Of a stretch of DNA of 64,000 nt, positions 1-32,450 are shown piece after piece; positions within the stretch are counted from its first letter, which is position 1; every line of letters starts with the position of its first letter. Both the position numbers and the translations under genes were made by a program. Below the pieces are notes generated by a model that saw only the letters and a list, made by a program, of their open reading frames with translations, did no database searches and was not told where the DNA came from. The DNA is from Brachyhypopomus gauderio (Eukaryota; Chordata; Actinopteri; Gymnotiformes; Hypopomidae). The DNA is taken from NCBI RefSeq assembly GCF_052324685.1, contig NC_135226.1:16114494-16178493 (forward strand), given 5' to 3'.

Positions 1-157
1 CTCCCGTGTTTGTGCGTTTGGTGCTGCTAGCCTCCGTGGGAGTCTCCAGCGGTCTTTTGCGCGAATCCGGCGGATCCGACTCCATGTGCGGCTGCTGACT
101 GTGATGGTGCGGATTCGAGAAAATCCCGTTTTGCTGCACTGCCCCGCCGGCCATCAT
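1..157 (-). CDS. NOVA-family KH-domain splicing regulator (nova1/nova2), first coding exon, partial
   Basis: Read on the minus strand, an ATGATG at 157-152 opens a frame of 52 codons that runs off the left edge. The segment from about residue 25 carries DPPDSRKRPLE followed by STKRTNTG. This is the conserved N-terminal signature just before the first KH domain of vertebrate NOVA1/NOVA2, the neuronal RNA-binding proteins that recognise YCAY clusters and control alternative splicing. The basic RKRP stretch lies in the nuclear-localisation region. The first 24 residues are rich in Gln and His and differ from human NOVA1. Residue matches favour NOVA1 over NOVA2. However, vertebrate nova1 normally sits near foxg1, so a copy beside blmh could be nova2. 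The family is secure; the paralogue is not. The KH domains lie outside the window. Confidence 0.88.
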   Translation of the reverse strand, partial: MMAGGAVQQNGIFSNPHHHSQQPHMESDPPDSRKRPLETPTEASSTKRTNTG

Positions 158-960
158 TTTCCTACAGAAACTGGCTCGCCTGCGTTTATCCCTCTCGTAC
201 TGTGTTAAAATAACCTATCTGTAATTCTGAGGCTACGAGAAAGCGAGATTTTGGGGTGCGCCGACTCGACCGTGTCGTTGGTTACAGTGCACACGGACCC
301 CTGGGCGCGCTAAGCTCCTTACAAGCACTGAGGAACCACACCGAGTCGAGCAGTAGTTTGTATTTGCAAACGATGCTGGCGGAATGAAAGGGTCACATCA
401 ATATTCAGGGACCAGATTATGTTCTGTCGGGCTTCCCAGAAAAGAATGGTGCTGGGGATATTTTGTCTTCAGCTGTAGCTCAGGCGGGTTATTCCTTCCT
501 ATGAAGCACTGTCTTCTGGGATGGTGCTCTCCTCATGGATAAAGACCCCAATGGTCAGTAAAGTAAGTATCAAAAATATTTTTTAAAATGGTCTGACGAG
601 AGAGGGGTCGAATAAATAATGGGAAAAAAAGAGGTAAAACAAAAAACACTACGTTTAAATCGGTCCTTGGGTTGTGCATGAACGTAGCCTACACTGCGGT
701 TCGAGGTTCGAGGGCTGGGGTCAGTTATGTCAAAAGAGTCCAGAGAACAGGACGCGGTGTCTGGACACGAGCTTGTCGGAGATGCGCTTTTTTTGTGTCG
801 TCGGACTGGAAGATGCTGCAGTCTCGCGTTCAGAGCATCTTTGCGCTTACTGTTGGAGCGCGGAGTATCGTGTGACGTCACACGGATCCCTGTCAAACGT
901 GGAGGAAAAGCGCCGCCCCCTCACGATGCGATTGGACGCATGGTAATGAGGGGGGAGGTG
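158..960 (-). promoter_or_regulatory. 5'UTR and putative promoter of the NOVA gene, with a palindromic CRE
   Basis: This stretch lies directly upstream of the minus-strand NOVA start codon. A perfect palindromic cAMP response element, TGACGTCA, occurs at 873-880. An inverted CCAAT core (ATTGG on the plus strand) lies at 931-935, in a CpG-bearing block. Spacing to the ATG (about 715 bp) fits a long 5'UTR. The transcription start cannot be placed from sequence alone. No convincing plus-strand gene is seen here. Confidence 0.4.
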
Positions 961-2154
961 GCCAAACGCTGGAGCGTCGCAGTTTGACGGGCACACTGGC
1001 GTAAAAACAGGAGTCGTAATTCCAACATCATGACACGAGACCCTGGCAATAATTGCAAAAATCATAAAGCTCATAAAATACCCAGCGCAAGTCATATACA
1101 TTGGTAGAATGATAAAGCTGTTAAACACCACTACAAAAATGTACAAAAATGCAAAGACTGGCTACTGGGATGTCCTTATAATGTAAATATGAGGACCATT
1201 TTATCTTGCTTGTTAAACGTTTAAAGACGATATGCATGTTTTGTTTGTTTATTTTGTAGATTTTTATAGGGTGACATTTATTTTGGAAATTTCAAATTCA
1301 ATCAATTGATTTCACAATAGGCTATATTAAAACCGTGTTTGTGCTCGGCGAGCTTCATTGGTTAGGGAACATATTAACCCTTTCTCTGCCATTTCAATAC
1401 AGTTTCTCATGGCCAAGTGTAGGCATGTGACGTTAAAACTGATGTAATGTATAATAACTTTAAAATAGCACTGGTTTATAAAAGCGAAATGCAACATTTG
1501 TGAAAACGTATTGAAGATTTTAACTTCACATTGCTTTCATATTGCTGATTTCCAAACCGGTAAGTCTTCCTCGTTGTGAGTATAAGCAACAACAATATGT
1601 TTAGATTTTATAGCACATTTCTTCAACCAAGTACAAACGATGTACAAACAAAAAGGGGAAAAATTATATAAAATAATTAGCTCGAGTCATAATTATATCA
1701 CTGCAGAAGGTACAGTAAAATAAGTATTTTATCCCATATTTAAAAAAAAAGATCTATTGAGAAAAAGTTAAAATAAAAACTTTATGTACAACTTTATGTA
1801 CAAGTTCTTTCAAAACATTTATTTACCCTACTAATTAAGTAATCATAATTGTGTTTTGAAACACCAGTTATAGAATTAATTAATTCTTGGTTTTCACAAT
1901 AAATTAAACATTTTTGGGTTTTGTCTTTTTGTTTTGCTATAGCTATTTGTATGCCTATTTAAAAATGTCACATCCCCAAACATTACATATTGCAAGAAAC
2001 CGATAAAGTTTAAAAATAATGAATCCTTCCATAATAACCCAGGGCAACCAACCCTCTTTCTTTAATGTCTCCAGATGAAACTCCCCTGCACATTAACTAT
2101 TAGGCAAGCACTGCCACATACCTTCAATAAACGTTCTACATCTCCCAACACACA

Positions 2155-2156
<2 letters not shown>

Positions 2157-2213
<57 letters not shown>

Positions 2214-2235
2214 GCGCACACACACACACACACAC
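2157..2235. repeat. (CT)n(CA)n compound microsatellite
   Basis: About 55 bp of CT followed by CGCG and about ten CA units. It produces spurious Leu-Ser/Arg-Glu open frames. Confidence 0.95.
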
Positions 2236-3702
2236 TTGTGCTCCTGTGTCCACACGGGGCCTGATGTAAAGAGGCTCTCATAGTCCTCCACATTCTCAAC
2301 AAGGTGATATTGCTGCTGGCAATCTCGCCTAATTCCACATCGCTGTGTTGAAACTAAACTCAAAAGGGAGTCGTTTTTGCAGATATAGGTTATTTAATTT
2401 ACAAACCTATGTTCATGAGTCTTTGGTTATAGCTTCTGAACAGAATTAACTAGAATTTTGTAGGCCTATGAATTCTTTCATTGTTCTATGCTTGTCTGTC
2501 TTATGTTTACCTTTACTTAAGAGGCTATTGTATTGCAGACTGTCTGTAGGTAATAGAGCAAATGTTTCAGACTAAAATCTATCTGTAAAAATTAATAAAT
2601 AAATAGGGGGCCGCATGATAAAGGACACAATAACACTGAATAAATTGTGCGGTCATCTCAGGTGCCCATAAACCATAAGTTCATGGCATTGTTTGAGATG
2701 AGGGGGAGCGGACCGATGTCTGAACATGACTGAGCAGGTCGAGGATCAAATAATGTAGGAAATACCGGAGGGTGGTGGAAAAATCTGAGCATGTCCATCC
2801 AACGCTCAGACCTCTGCATCTGTTGCCATGGAGAGTAAAATCCTCTGAGCTCCAATGAAACTGCAGTGCTTGAGTAATTTTCTTCCATAGCACAATATGA
2901 AACAAACATCTTTTGTTTTTCAGTGATAATATAGGATGGGCTTAAGACCCCAGCAACTTTAGCTCGCTGTGTAACACCGTGATATGCATTCACAATTAAA
3001 TATCCTCTAACTGAACAGAACTGTGTATTACAGAGAATTCACTGAGGAAATCCTGATATTTCCAGATCATTAATTTTGCCTAATGATCACAGTTGTCCTA
3101 TATAAGCACAATTCCTGTATATTCCAAATGAATGGAAAAGCTGTAAGATAATCTGTAGGAAACGGGATTGTTTAAAATATGAGTCATTCATTATTTTCTT
3201 GGATTATTTTTCAAGGAAGGGATTATCTGTATAGAACCAACGTGTTTGACTCCAGGCACCAAGTGCAAGGATTGTCATACAACTCTCACAGTTGTAAGAC
3301 CTGACGGGACTATCATATATGTAACCTGTAAACAGCTGCAGCATTGTTTTGGGAGGCCCACACAGTAAATAATTTATGGTCCATCATTGTAACTGAGCTG
3401 CCGTGGGCATTTCTCAAAACTACCTTCTTAAAGGATTTTCCGTTAAACCACCTATCTCATGATGTGCCTGCTAATTTATAGCCATCAGCAGCTATAGGGA
3501 CATCACATTCTCCTCATTTTAAATACCTAGACTTTCAAAGAGCTCACTGGTCACTGTTTTAGTGCTTATTTTCATTAGTGAAAGATATTTTAGCGTAAAA
3601 GTCTACAAAAGCAAAGAATAAAACCACCTGAACACAAAATAGCAGAGAGGAATGTATTTTGCATTGCTAGAAATGTATTAGTTTCTGTATTAGTATTCTG
3701 TA

Positions 3703-3706
<4 letters not shown>

Positions 3707-3739
<33 letters not shown>

Positions 3740-3749
3740 TGTGTGTGTG

Positions 3750-3800
<51 letters not shown>

Positions 3801-3833
3801 ATGTGTGCGTGTGCGCGCACGCACGTGTGTGTG
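3707..3833. repeat. (TA)n(TG)n compound microsatellite
   Basis: About 14 TA units followed by about 45 interrupted TG units ending in CpG-containing GTGCGCGC. It lies in the intergenic region between the NOVA gene and blmh. Confidence 0.95.
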
Positions 3834-5340
3834 TATGATCAGCCTTCCATCTGAGCTAGCCAATATAGATGGCTGTAGACAGATGGCTGCACGTAAAGCT
3901 CTCCAGTCTCCATTCCTTCAATATGGATTTATGAGCTTTCACATAAAGCACCCCCTGAACCCCCAACACCACCCCACCTCCAAAACCACCCTGACTTCAT
4001 ACTGGTGAAAGGCTAAAGCCGGCATGATATGTGGCCATGGGTGACTTTCAATGCTTTTCCCCCATCCCCCATGCTGCAGACATTGTTTGCAGAGGGGACC
4101 CCATCTGCCCCAGAGACAGCCATCACTGCTATTGTTAATGCAGCCCACAGAGAGAACCATAGGATCTGACTGGATTAGGTAACATCTGGCATAAATTTCC
4201 AGGTTTATTTATGAGCCACAACAAGGCCGCCTGTAGTTTAAGAGAGACGGGGGTGTTTGATAATCCCTCAGTCATACATTGGCTTTTGTTTTGGCTGTTG
4301 TCATCATGCAAAACCACAGTGAACATAATGAGTGCTGAACTGTAACAATCATTCCTGCCACAGCCAAAATTGCAACTACAGTCACAATATATTTCTTACA
4401 TGACACACTGAACACACTTACAATAAATATTTTTCTTTTATGTGTGAGCTATACTATATTTAATTCTTATACCACTGGTAATATGTATGCACACTGCCAC
4501 AAGTAGTTTATTAGTATAGAAGGTAAAGAGAAATATAATTTTCAGTAGATTGTAGTACAATAAAAGATCACCGCATCCTAATAATAGGCTGGTTTTCTAC
4601 ACTCAGATAACAAAGAAGAGTCTCCATCTTGAGGCTGAATGATGCAAGCAGCCAAAGAATCAAACGACCAAAGATTCAAAGATTCTTTCTTCTGCATTAG
4701 AGGGCGCTAATTACTAAATACATACAAACACACCAGAGAACAGCATTTTCTGAAAAGCTACGTCTATAATACACGGAATGCCTCTCATATACAGTACATC
4801 AGAGCTTAACCTTCTAATGCAGACCCGAATAACAGAAAATTGCCTTTTCTTACTTTTAAACCAATACAAACCTTTAAGCAAGGTTTTCTCATTCAGAGCC
4901 ACAATTTCATCTGCCAGTTATCAAGATCCTCGTTATCTTAATCTTGCGTTACAGCAGGATAATTACCTCTTCACCACCACGAGAGGGCCTTCTCGCGCTA
5001 GACGCTGCCTGATTTATAAACCGTCACACAATGTTATTAGCATTAGTACACTGTAATTCATTAACGAGGTCAATTTTTGTCACTTTTAAGCATAGCCTGT
5101 TCTTGTTGTAACTGCTTTTGTTATTATATTGAGAGGTTGACATCACAAAATGGGATTATTTTGAACCAATGGCTCCATATGCTGTACATTTATTTATTTT
5201 TGTTTGTTTTTAGTATGGAACCACCAGGCATGGTAATACCAGTTCCTTAAAAGTTCATTTTTTACATTCTGTTTGTTATGATGTTAGTTTATTACAAAAA
5301 AAAAACCGGAGAAGGGGAGTTTACCTTTACATGGCAACCT

Positions 5341-5477
5341 GTCGAGTCAAATTGCTATTTGCATATCCTGTTTCCGGAATTCTGAGCGCGCTGATTGGCT
5401 GTCGGCGAATGAAATAAACAAAGACAAAGACTGCTAGCGTTACAGCCGGCTGACACCCGACCTCCTTACGCGAAAAC
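5341..5477 (+). promoter_or_regulatory. blmh: Putative blmh proximal promoter
   Basis: Three classical elements lie within 125 bp of the blmh start codon: an octamer ATTTGCAT at 5357-5364, an ETS-like TTCCGG near 5371-5377, and an inverted CCAAT core (ATTGG) at 5394-5398. No TATA box is obvious. This arrangement fits a broadly expressed housekeeping promoter; the start site itself is inferred. Confidence 0.45.
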
Positions 5478-17963
<12,486 letters not shown>

Positions 17964-18096
17964 CCATGGAAACGGAGCCTGCCCCGCCCGGTTCTGTCAC
18001 AGTCTGGTCTTTTTTAGACTCTGATGCTTCTCAATGGTTTTACCCTCCGCAGTCTCTCAAGCTGCCTGTTTTAGACAAAAAAATAATAATTATAAT

Positions 18097-18102
18097 AATA
18101 AA
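18097..18102 (+). terminator. blmh: blmh poly(A) signal candidate
   Basis: AATAAA lies 134 bp after the blmh stop codon (17961-17963), followed by T-rich sequence. This predicts a very short 3'UTR. Confidence 0.6.
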
Positions 18103-21100
18103 TTGTTTTCCTTTTTTACTCAACCGCATATCTTTTATTTCATTACAATTCATTACACAGATAAAGCTAGCTACAACTCACGATGAAACCTGTGCTAACT
18201 GTCCTAAAAAGAACACTGTATTGAAGGCAAGATTTTAGGATGCACTATATAGATGGGTTGTCAGGAAATTGATCATCTGGTCATCTGATCATCTCCTTGT
18301 GTGGACCGCTTTTCTCAAAATTAGAAAACCGGGAACGGTTATTTTCATCGTTTTTGTTTGGCTGAACTAATGAGAGAAGGAGAAGATGTAGTGTTGTACA
18401 GAGCCTCTCTGAAGAGTCACCCGCCCAAGAAAAGCAAGATGTCTGAGCAGAACAGTGTAACTGAACACCTGTTCACTCCTCATCCCTCCCTGTTGTTCCT
18501 AAGTAAACAGTGCACAGTTCATCTCCAGTGGCATAGTCTGTGGCATTTTTTAGTTTCCAAAGTCTTTCAGGACCCTGAAGATGTGACTGAAATATTACCG
18601 TGTCAGGGATATAAATTCAGGGACAAGTGTGTCTGAGTCTCTTCAGTATCGGGAACCACGATGGCGTCGTGGAAATTTCCTGAAAATATATGAGGACTCA
18701 GACGTGGTTAAAAGAGAGATTTATTACATAAGTAAAAAAGCATGAGAGTCATCTAGATCAAGTACTCTGAGGAGAGAGGCCAGTCCAATCTCCTTTATTC
18801 CGTTGTTATCACATGTTTACAGTACGTTTGGGCACACTCAGAAACTGGGGGGGGGGGAATGCACAGTAGACAGTTTTCGTCTCATGTGTATTCTTCCTAA
18901 TATGGAGCTATCCTGTTTTTAGCGGAAGAAACTGATGTATCATACCTGTACAGGTAACATGGTGGCAGATAACAGTGTCTTCTTTCTCTGCACATTCCTG
19001 TGATGCATACACAAGGACACGATTAAATACTGAATCACTAAATCAGAAGGACATGTAGTAAATCATAATGTTAATTTGTAATCTTAAATGACATTAGCAA
19101 AATAGCATAATTTTCCTGGGTTACGTCTGTAGTACTTCTTAGGCTGATCAGAACTAGACCAAACCAAAAAAAACCCCAAAGGCTAGACTCTGAATGATAC
19201 ATCTCGCAGCTGTATCCCTCCTAGCGAAACAGGATCCTTACGAGAGCTTTTCAGTTTATGTCAGCCCTGCGTGGGTCAAGTGGATGTGTACTTTGGGTGT
19301 TCAATATAACCTTCACTGCTCTAATACGGAATGACCTCATTGGTCTGTTTCGCAAAGACACAAAGATTGCCCCAGCCTGGGAAGGTAGTCCACTTTGTCC
19401 AACCGCTTATTAGGACGTTAAGCTGAAACGCATTTGACCTGGCCGAGATTGGAGCGTCCCGTCTGCCTTGCTTTAATAAACGGTTCACCTATTCCAGCCT
19501 GGTTAGCAGGGACCTCCCCTTCTTTCTCCAGCTTTTTGAGGATTAACGCAGTAGCTGAAGCAGATCGGGACGGCTTGCCGTTCCACAAATGGTGCGGGTG
19601 GGGCGTGTTTGTGAGTGAGCTTGTGTGTTTTCTGTTTCTGTGTGTGTTCAAGAGGCTACTAGAGTTAGACGGGCAACACTTGTCTGGTCCGTGGCAGGGC
19701 ATTAGTCTTTGGGGACTTAGCAGAGGATTGTAGCATCTGTTAAGGGTAAAAACATGACCCAAGTCTTAGGACAGCTATGATGAAACACACACACACACAC
19801 ACCTGAGGTGAAATACCAGGACGACAGGCTAGAAAATCCCAGTGGAACATGTTGGTGAACATCATGGTATGTCAGCTTGTGTGTAAAGGCGGAATATTGA
19901 AAACAGCCCAACGTGAGTTGGCGTGCCGTTCCCCTCCGGCTCTGCCCTGAAGGAACGCTGAGAACCAGTGTGGTTTTCTTCACCATGGACTCCAGGTGTG
20001 AACTTTGGCTTTCTCAGGTAGGGCTCTCCTCTCTCCGTCTTCTGCACCAGTGTGTCCATCTCTTTTGTACTTTTATTGGAGCTTTTATTAGCAATACGCA
20101 AGCCTACAAATCAGTCTATTGAATGGGCCAGTCCAGAAACATCCGAAAACATTCAGAATCAGAAAATCATTCGAATGTCCTCCAGCCGGAACTGGTGAAA
20201 ATATTCTATTGAAATTTGACATGCTGTGTGATTGTGGCTTACCATTATTGGTCTGCAATAATGGCAGGACACTGTGAGACACCCCAGATCCATTCGCGCA
20301 GCGTCAGACGGCCAGATTGCTCTGCCAGCAGACCCAGGCAGCTTTGGAGAAGGTGACCAACACCCCTTCAGCCCTGGCTAGCAAACATCGACCTGTTATA
20401 TAAAACGACATGTCTCACTGAGATAAGCTTATGCTCAGAGCAGGCAAAACAATGCAGTGAATATTAATTTTTAAAAAAGGAAATTCTGTAGTTTTTGTCC
20501 ATCATGTCAACCGTTGGAACTTCCTCTTTCTCTCTCTTCCTTGGTCCTTTGCTCCCTTGATCTATACCCCCTACCCTAGTGGACAGACGCTGAAAAATAC
20601 ACCAATGTGACACAAAGGTCAGAGATTAGTGACCAGGCCAAATATGGTGCTATGCTGTGGTGAAGTCATGTTCATTACTGCATCAGTGCCATTAGATCAC
20701 ACCCTATTCATGCTGTAACATCGTAATGCACTGTGTCTATGTGTATTGCAAATTAATGTAAAAATAAATATTTGTGACCTTGACCTCCATACCGAGAAAA
20801 CACGTTTTTCTTTTTTGTTTTCATTTTCATTATGCAATGCAAATGTTTTTTTAAGTGCACTGGTGTGTGCTAATTTTAAGGGAATCACCAATCCAGGAAA
20901 AAACAATTATGCACTTTACACACAACACAGTATTTCAGTATTTGCACAGTGAACACTAATTAAAGTCTAATTAAAACCATTAAAAGTAAAATTTACACGA
21001 AAACAATAATATGGCCACTTCTTACACCCCACATTATTAAACTATAAATAAGTAGAATAGTTATGTTTTTTAGAATCAGGACTGACATACAGCAATAGCA

Positions 21101-21585
21101 GCGAACTTACGTAACACTATTTCTCTGTGCTTCAGGGTGTATTTTTAGTATAGTTCAATCATTTTCAGTACTGTATATTTTGTAAAAGATATGCACATGT
21201 TCTGCACATATTAAGAATTTCCATATAGACATTAAATGCCTGTAAAAGGTAGTGTACAGGTAAGTGGGTTCTGCATGGTTCCATATTATGCAAATTATGT
21301 TTGACTGCTTTTTCTTCCTTTATGTCCTATTTGTACAAAGCATCCTGTGTGTTTGTGTGATGTGTGACTGTTTGCCTGCTGCACCAAACCCCTCAAAGCC
21401 ATTTTCCTTTTACATCTAACGAGCGCACCTGGATCGTGAAGATACAGAGTGAGTCAGGGGTTTGTTAAACTTCATTGCACATAATGAATTATTGAGAGGA
21501 AGTCAAAGAGAGTCCATAGTACATCACCAGGCCCCTCACTGGTGCATTTAAACACAGGATCCAGAGACACTAATACAGGCTCAGT

Positions 21586-21658
<73 letters not shown>

Positions 21659-23998
21659 TGTGTGTGTAAAAAGAGAGAGAGCAAGTGAGCGGTGGTGTAG
21701 GGGAGGTGTGTCCTACACACTAGCTCCCAGGGCAGTGAGCTCCACCCCAGCGCAGACCCCCACAGACCTGCTCCACAGCCGCACGGTAGGGTTACACTGC
21801 GCATGCTGCGTCTGATCGGGCTTGACTGAGCAACAGGTCTCTCTGTTCTTCCCCCCCTCTTTCCTTTCCCTCTTTCACCTTGTGTGTGAGCGTGTATGCA
21901 TGTGCATGCATCTGTACGTGTTACGGGATACATCTTGACAGCCTCGTTGAACTGAAATTGCGCGCTGACAGGTTTGTTTGTGGGAACGTTTTCAAAGCTG
22001 CCATGCAAGTCAGACTGGTGGCTTTTTGGGGAACTGATCAGGTTGTAAAAGTTACAAAATTGTCTGTGCTTGTGCTCTAGGTTATTAATGCTGCCTGCCA
22101 CTAGTAATCTTCAGGTTGTAATAGATGCTTTCAGACATATGGCACTGATGGTATCATTGGGGCACTGCTGTGGCCATTGTCTTTTTTGAATGGTGCAAAA
22201 CGTAGTTTGTAGCTGTTTGAATATTTAATGGTTTATTTATATTCCTGCACTATCTGTGTGGTATGTCATAAAGTTTTACTGAGATACAATGCTTTTTGTT
22301 TTTCTTCAAGCAGAATCCTCTGGAAACCAGCTAAATTTTTGGTCTATGCATTGACATTAGGACCAGTTTTTGAGTTTCATTTAAAGTTTCTTTTATTTTG
22401 TTTCTATTTTATTGGAATAATAAGTAAAAAAATTTAAGTGCAAGTTTATGTCTAAAATCTCTTCATATCAGTTTCTTGATTGTTTGGGTACTGTATTAGA
22501 TAACAAGGGTCAAATAAAAACCTTTTCTCCTGTTTTCACTCCACTTACCATCCATTCAGCTTGGAGACCAATAGCCACACTGGTAAAAAAAAAAAAAAAA
22601 CAGCGTGTTTAGCGTTTCTCCAGTGTGTATTACTTTTTTCTTCAGCAAGACAGAAGTAACTGCTAATTGCCAAAAGAACTTTTCAGATATATATGCCTAT
22701 AAATTGATTCTTGAGATACAGAGGATGATGTATTTTAGTATTGTATGTTTATTTCTTTGCATGATTTTTTTAACTGTGCTCTTGCACACGTGTACTGAAC
22801 CTTAAACTTTCTAAAGTGTTACCATAAAAACATGTAAGATATTCATTCTGAAGTGTTTTTTTTTCATTATTGTTTTCATTTTTAAGTATGGTGGGCATAT
22901 AGTATTCGAACGATATGTCATGTAATCGCTCGAAACACCACGATGAACGTGATCATAAACATTTAAAATAACTTTACTATATATTTTTGGTTTGGGGAGA
23001 AAAAACAAAAACTCTGGTAATACATGAAAACAATTTATGGACGAGCATAACGCTGGGACAGCAACATCTTAAACTAGAACCTTAGGTTATAAAATGAACG
23101 CGTAACATCTGTTACTCGAGAAAAGAGAGCAAAATATTTTAATTTGTGAAGTATTAATAATGACATTATGTGTATTTTAAATAACGTTATTTCCCCCCCA
23201 AAGTGCAAAAAAGATTAAAGATAGAGAAACGATTGTAATCCCCCTTTCAAAACATAATTAATTGCAGTTTACAATCTCCCTACCTTCTTCTCTTCGGTGC
23301 TCTCTTCTCGATACGTAAAATGTACAGTAGTCGCACAAGTTTCGACCGATTCATCAGCTTGATATTAAAAACCTTATCAATACTAATAACTTAAAATGTA
23401 GTTGTAATCCATAGTGCACGCAGACAATTTTGTGGGTTGAAATGTAGCTTCTCAGTTTCATTTATTTTACCACATAACTGACACTTCATGATTGTTGTTA
23501 TGTAGCATGAAACGCGCGGATGCTAACTTCATTTAGGCATAGCTAATATAACATGATTGTCAGTTTTCTTCATATTCCATTACTTTTTGTCTTACATTCT
23601 CAAATCTTGCTAGTCCTTGTTTTTCTTAGCATGTACTATCTGACCAAGTTTGCGTTACTGTTGCCTTCATGAGCCAATCCCCAGAAATGCGTTGCATTGT
23701 AATTTCAGCAACAATACTGTCAAGGCAGAATAAAATAAATAAATGTGTTGGCAGCGCCCAAAGACACCATTTTGCTCGTGCCTGCATATATTTCACTCAG
23801 AGATTTAGTTTTTTAACCCCATGTTGTAGGGTCTTGCTCCAGCATGGCTTTTGTTATGTGTAATTGGTTTGGACAGTGAAATAAATGATAAATAAATCTG
23901 TTTACCACATGATCATTGTGAACGCACATAAAAGCAGAATCCAAACATGTAAACTCGCAACACTGTCCTCTGAAATACTTCCTTCCTTTCTTCTGCAG
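18103..23998. other. Intergenic region between blmh and slc6a4, including the presumed slc6a4 upstream promoter
   Basis: No coding exon is recognised. A G-run lies at 18847-18858. A long TG microsatellite (21591-21667) is followed at about 21700-21860 by a GC-richer block containing TGCGCATGC, a plausible place for a non-coding first exon of slc6a4. From 22100 to 23990 the sequence is strongly AT-rich. The 3' splice site of the slc6a4 exon that carries the start codon lies at 23997-23998, preceded by a good pyrimidine tract. Confidence 0.5.
21591..21667. repeat. (TG)n microsatellite upstream of slc6a4
   Basis: About 38 TG units with one TTTG interruption, about 2.5 kb upstream of the slc6a4 start codon and next to the GC-richer block at 21700-21860. 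Confidence 0.95.
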
Positions 23999-24192
23999 CT
24001 GGGCTCCAGTTATTCTACCTGAACTCGTTAAAGCAGGCGGAGGGTCATCTCCAGCACCGCTCTGTCTCCTGACCCTAGAGAGGAATCATCCTCCACTTGC
24101 AGAGTCTGGGTCCCCCCATGGGCGCCATATTGGTTACTATCAGAGGACCTCCTTCACTGCCTGCATCTCACCCCTAACCCTCGCCCTTCGCC

Positions 24193-31044
<6,852 letters not shown>

Positions 31045-31489
31045 ACGGGGACCCTCTCGCCCTCTGCTGGACATGTCCTGCAACTGCACAAGTCGGGAGT
31101 TTGCCTATACTCCCTGCTTTCATATCCCAGACCTGCCAAAGGTGTCTCCACCCATACAGCGTTATGGCTAGGTCTTTACATACTGCAGATGTAGCCGATT
31201 TATTTTCTGGACCATACCTAAATGTGGCCGTGTTCATTGTTACTGTGAGTTAAAACCTGCCATAGCCATACATGAAGGATTTGAATTTGGAGTTTGGTAG
31301 CATACCATGAATGATTTGTGTGGTTTTTGTCACCACTTAAGTTACAATAACTAATAATGCATGGTTTCTACCTATTTCAAGTACATTTCTTACATACATA
31401 AATACTGCAAGTACTAAATAATTAGGTATGTGCAGTTTTCATCATATATCTCACTCTAGATATAGGAAGTTTTATTTAATTCATCATCT

Positions 31490-31495
31490 AATAAA
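31490..31495 (+). terminator. slc6a4: slc6a4 poly(A) signal candidate
   Basis: AATAAA 446 bp after the stop codon. A second AATAAA at 32704-32709 would give a longer 3'UTR. Which is used cannot be told from the sequence. Confidence 0.4.
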
Positions 31496-32415
31496 ACATT
31501 TGAATATGTAGATTTCACAGAAACTTTACTCTGTTTTACTTTAATATGCATTTGAAGGGTCAGGTAGCTTTTACATTTATACCGATTGATTAAGCCAAAA
31601 ATGATTTGCATCATGTTATTGCTGTTACGGGAATATCCAAACACAGCTTTGTAGCTTGTTCTGGTCTGGGTTTGGAAGGCCTCACAAATGGAGAGAGAGA
31701 GAGACCGCTTTTCTTTTCAAAGAGTAAGGGTTGCGAGAAAGCCTAAAAGAATTGTTGTAGTGCCTGATGTAGTTTGGTAATTGCACAGGTGTGTATGTGT
31801 CTGTGATGTGTGTGTGTGTATATGTGTGGGAGTGGGTGAGTACACCCAAATGACTGTGTGTGTATGTGTATGTGTACACGCATATCTGTTGAACAGGCAC
31901 CTCTGTGGAATCGTCATTGTGGGCAGTGTTACTGCTGTACTTTTATATCTCACCCTGCTCATGGCCCTGGAGAGGTACATATATCATCATTATCAGCATC
32001 CTCTACCTACGTGAAATATTTATTTCCCCCTTTGTGGAGTTCAATTTAATGCAAGTGTGTACCGTGTGTCTCTGATCTGAAATTAGACATCAACCGTTTC
32101 TTTGCCTCTCCAGCTGTTATTCATACTCTTTAATTTTCAGATTATATGTAAGTAACAAGGTACCATGAATCAACAATTAGCATTCTTGTTTAAAAAATGG
32201 TCCAATTGTAATCATTCAAACTATTTTTGGGGGGTGGGGAGGAGATTCCCTCTGACTAAAAGTACTAGTAGTACAAGTATGTACATATTTGTTTTGTGAG
32301 TCTCACAACTTGTGTGTTCCAGTCTTGTGATGACTTGTCTACTTCTTGGAGTGGGTAAATGTGGGAGTGTGTGTTTGTTGAATTTTCCAAAGTGCGTGTG
32401 TGTGTGCGTGCGTGC

Positions 32416-32450
<35 letters not shown>

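Larger units (their letters stand above)
961..5340. other. Intergenic region between NOVA gene and blmh
   Basis: No exon with a recognisable protein is seen on either strand. The sequence is AT-rich with many stop codons, and contains two compound microsatellites (2157-2235 and 3707-3833). The short open frames here are low-complexity or lack any coding signature. Confidence 0.7.

Noticed and set aside
541..570. Plus-strand donor-like GTAAGTAT that could mark a divergent transcript from the NOVA promoter
   Set aside because: A single splice-like motif without a coding frame or a partner acceptor. Not enough to call a gene.
18640..19200. Possible minus-strand solo LTR (poly(A)-like hexamer followed by a hairpin-like CCACGACGCCATCGTGG)
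   Set aside because: I could not define TG...CA ends or a target-site duplication, and no second copy is in the window.
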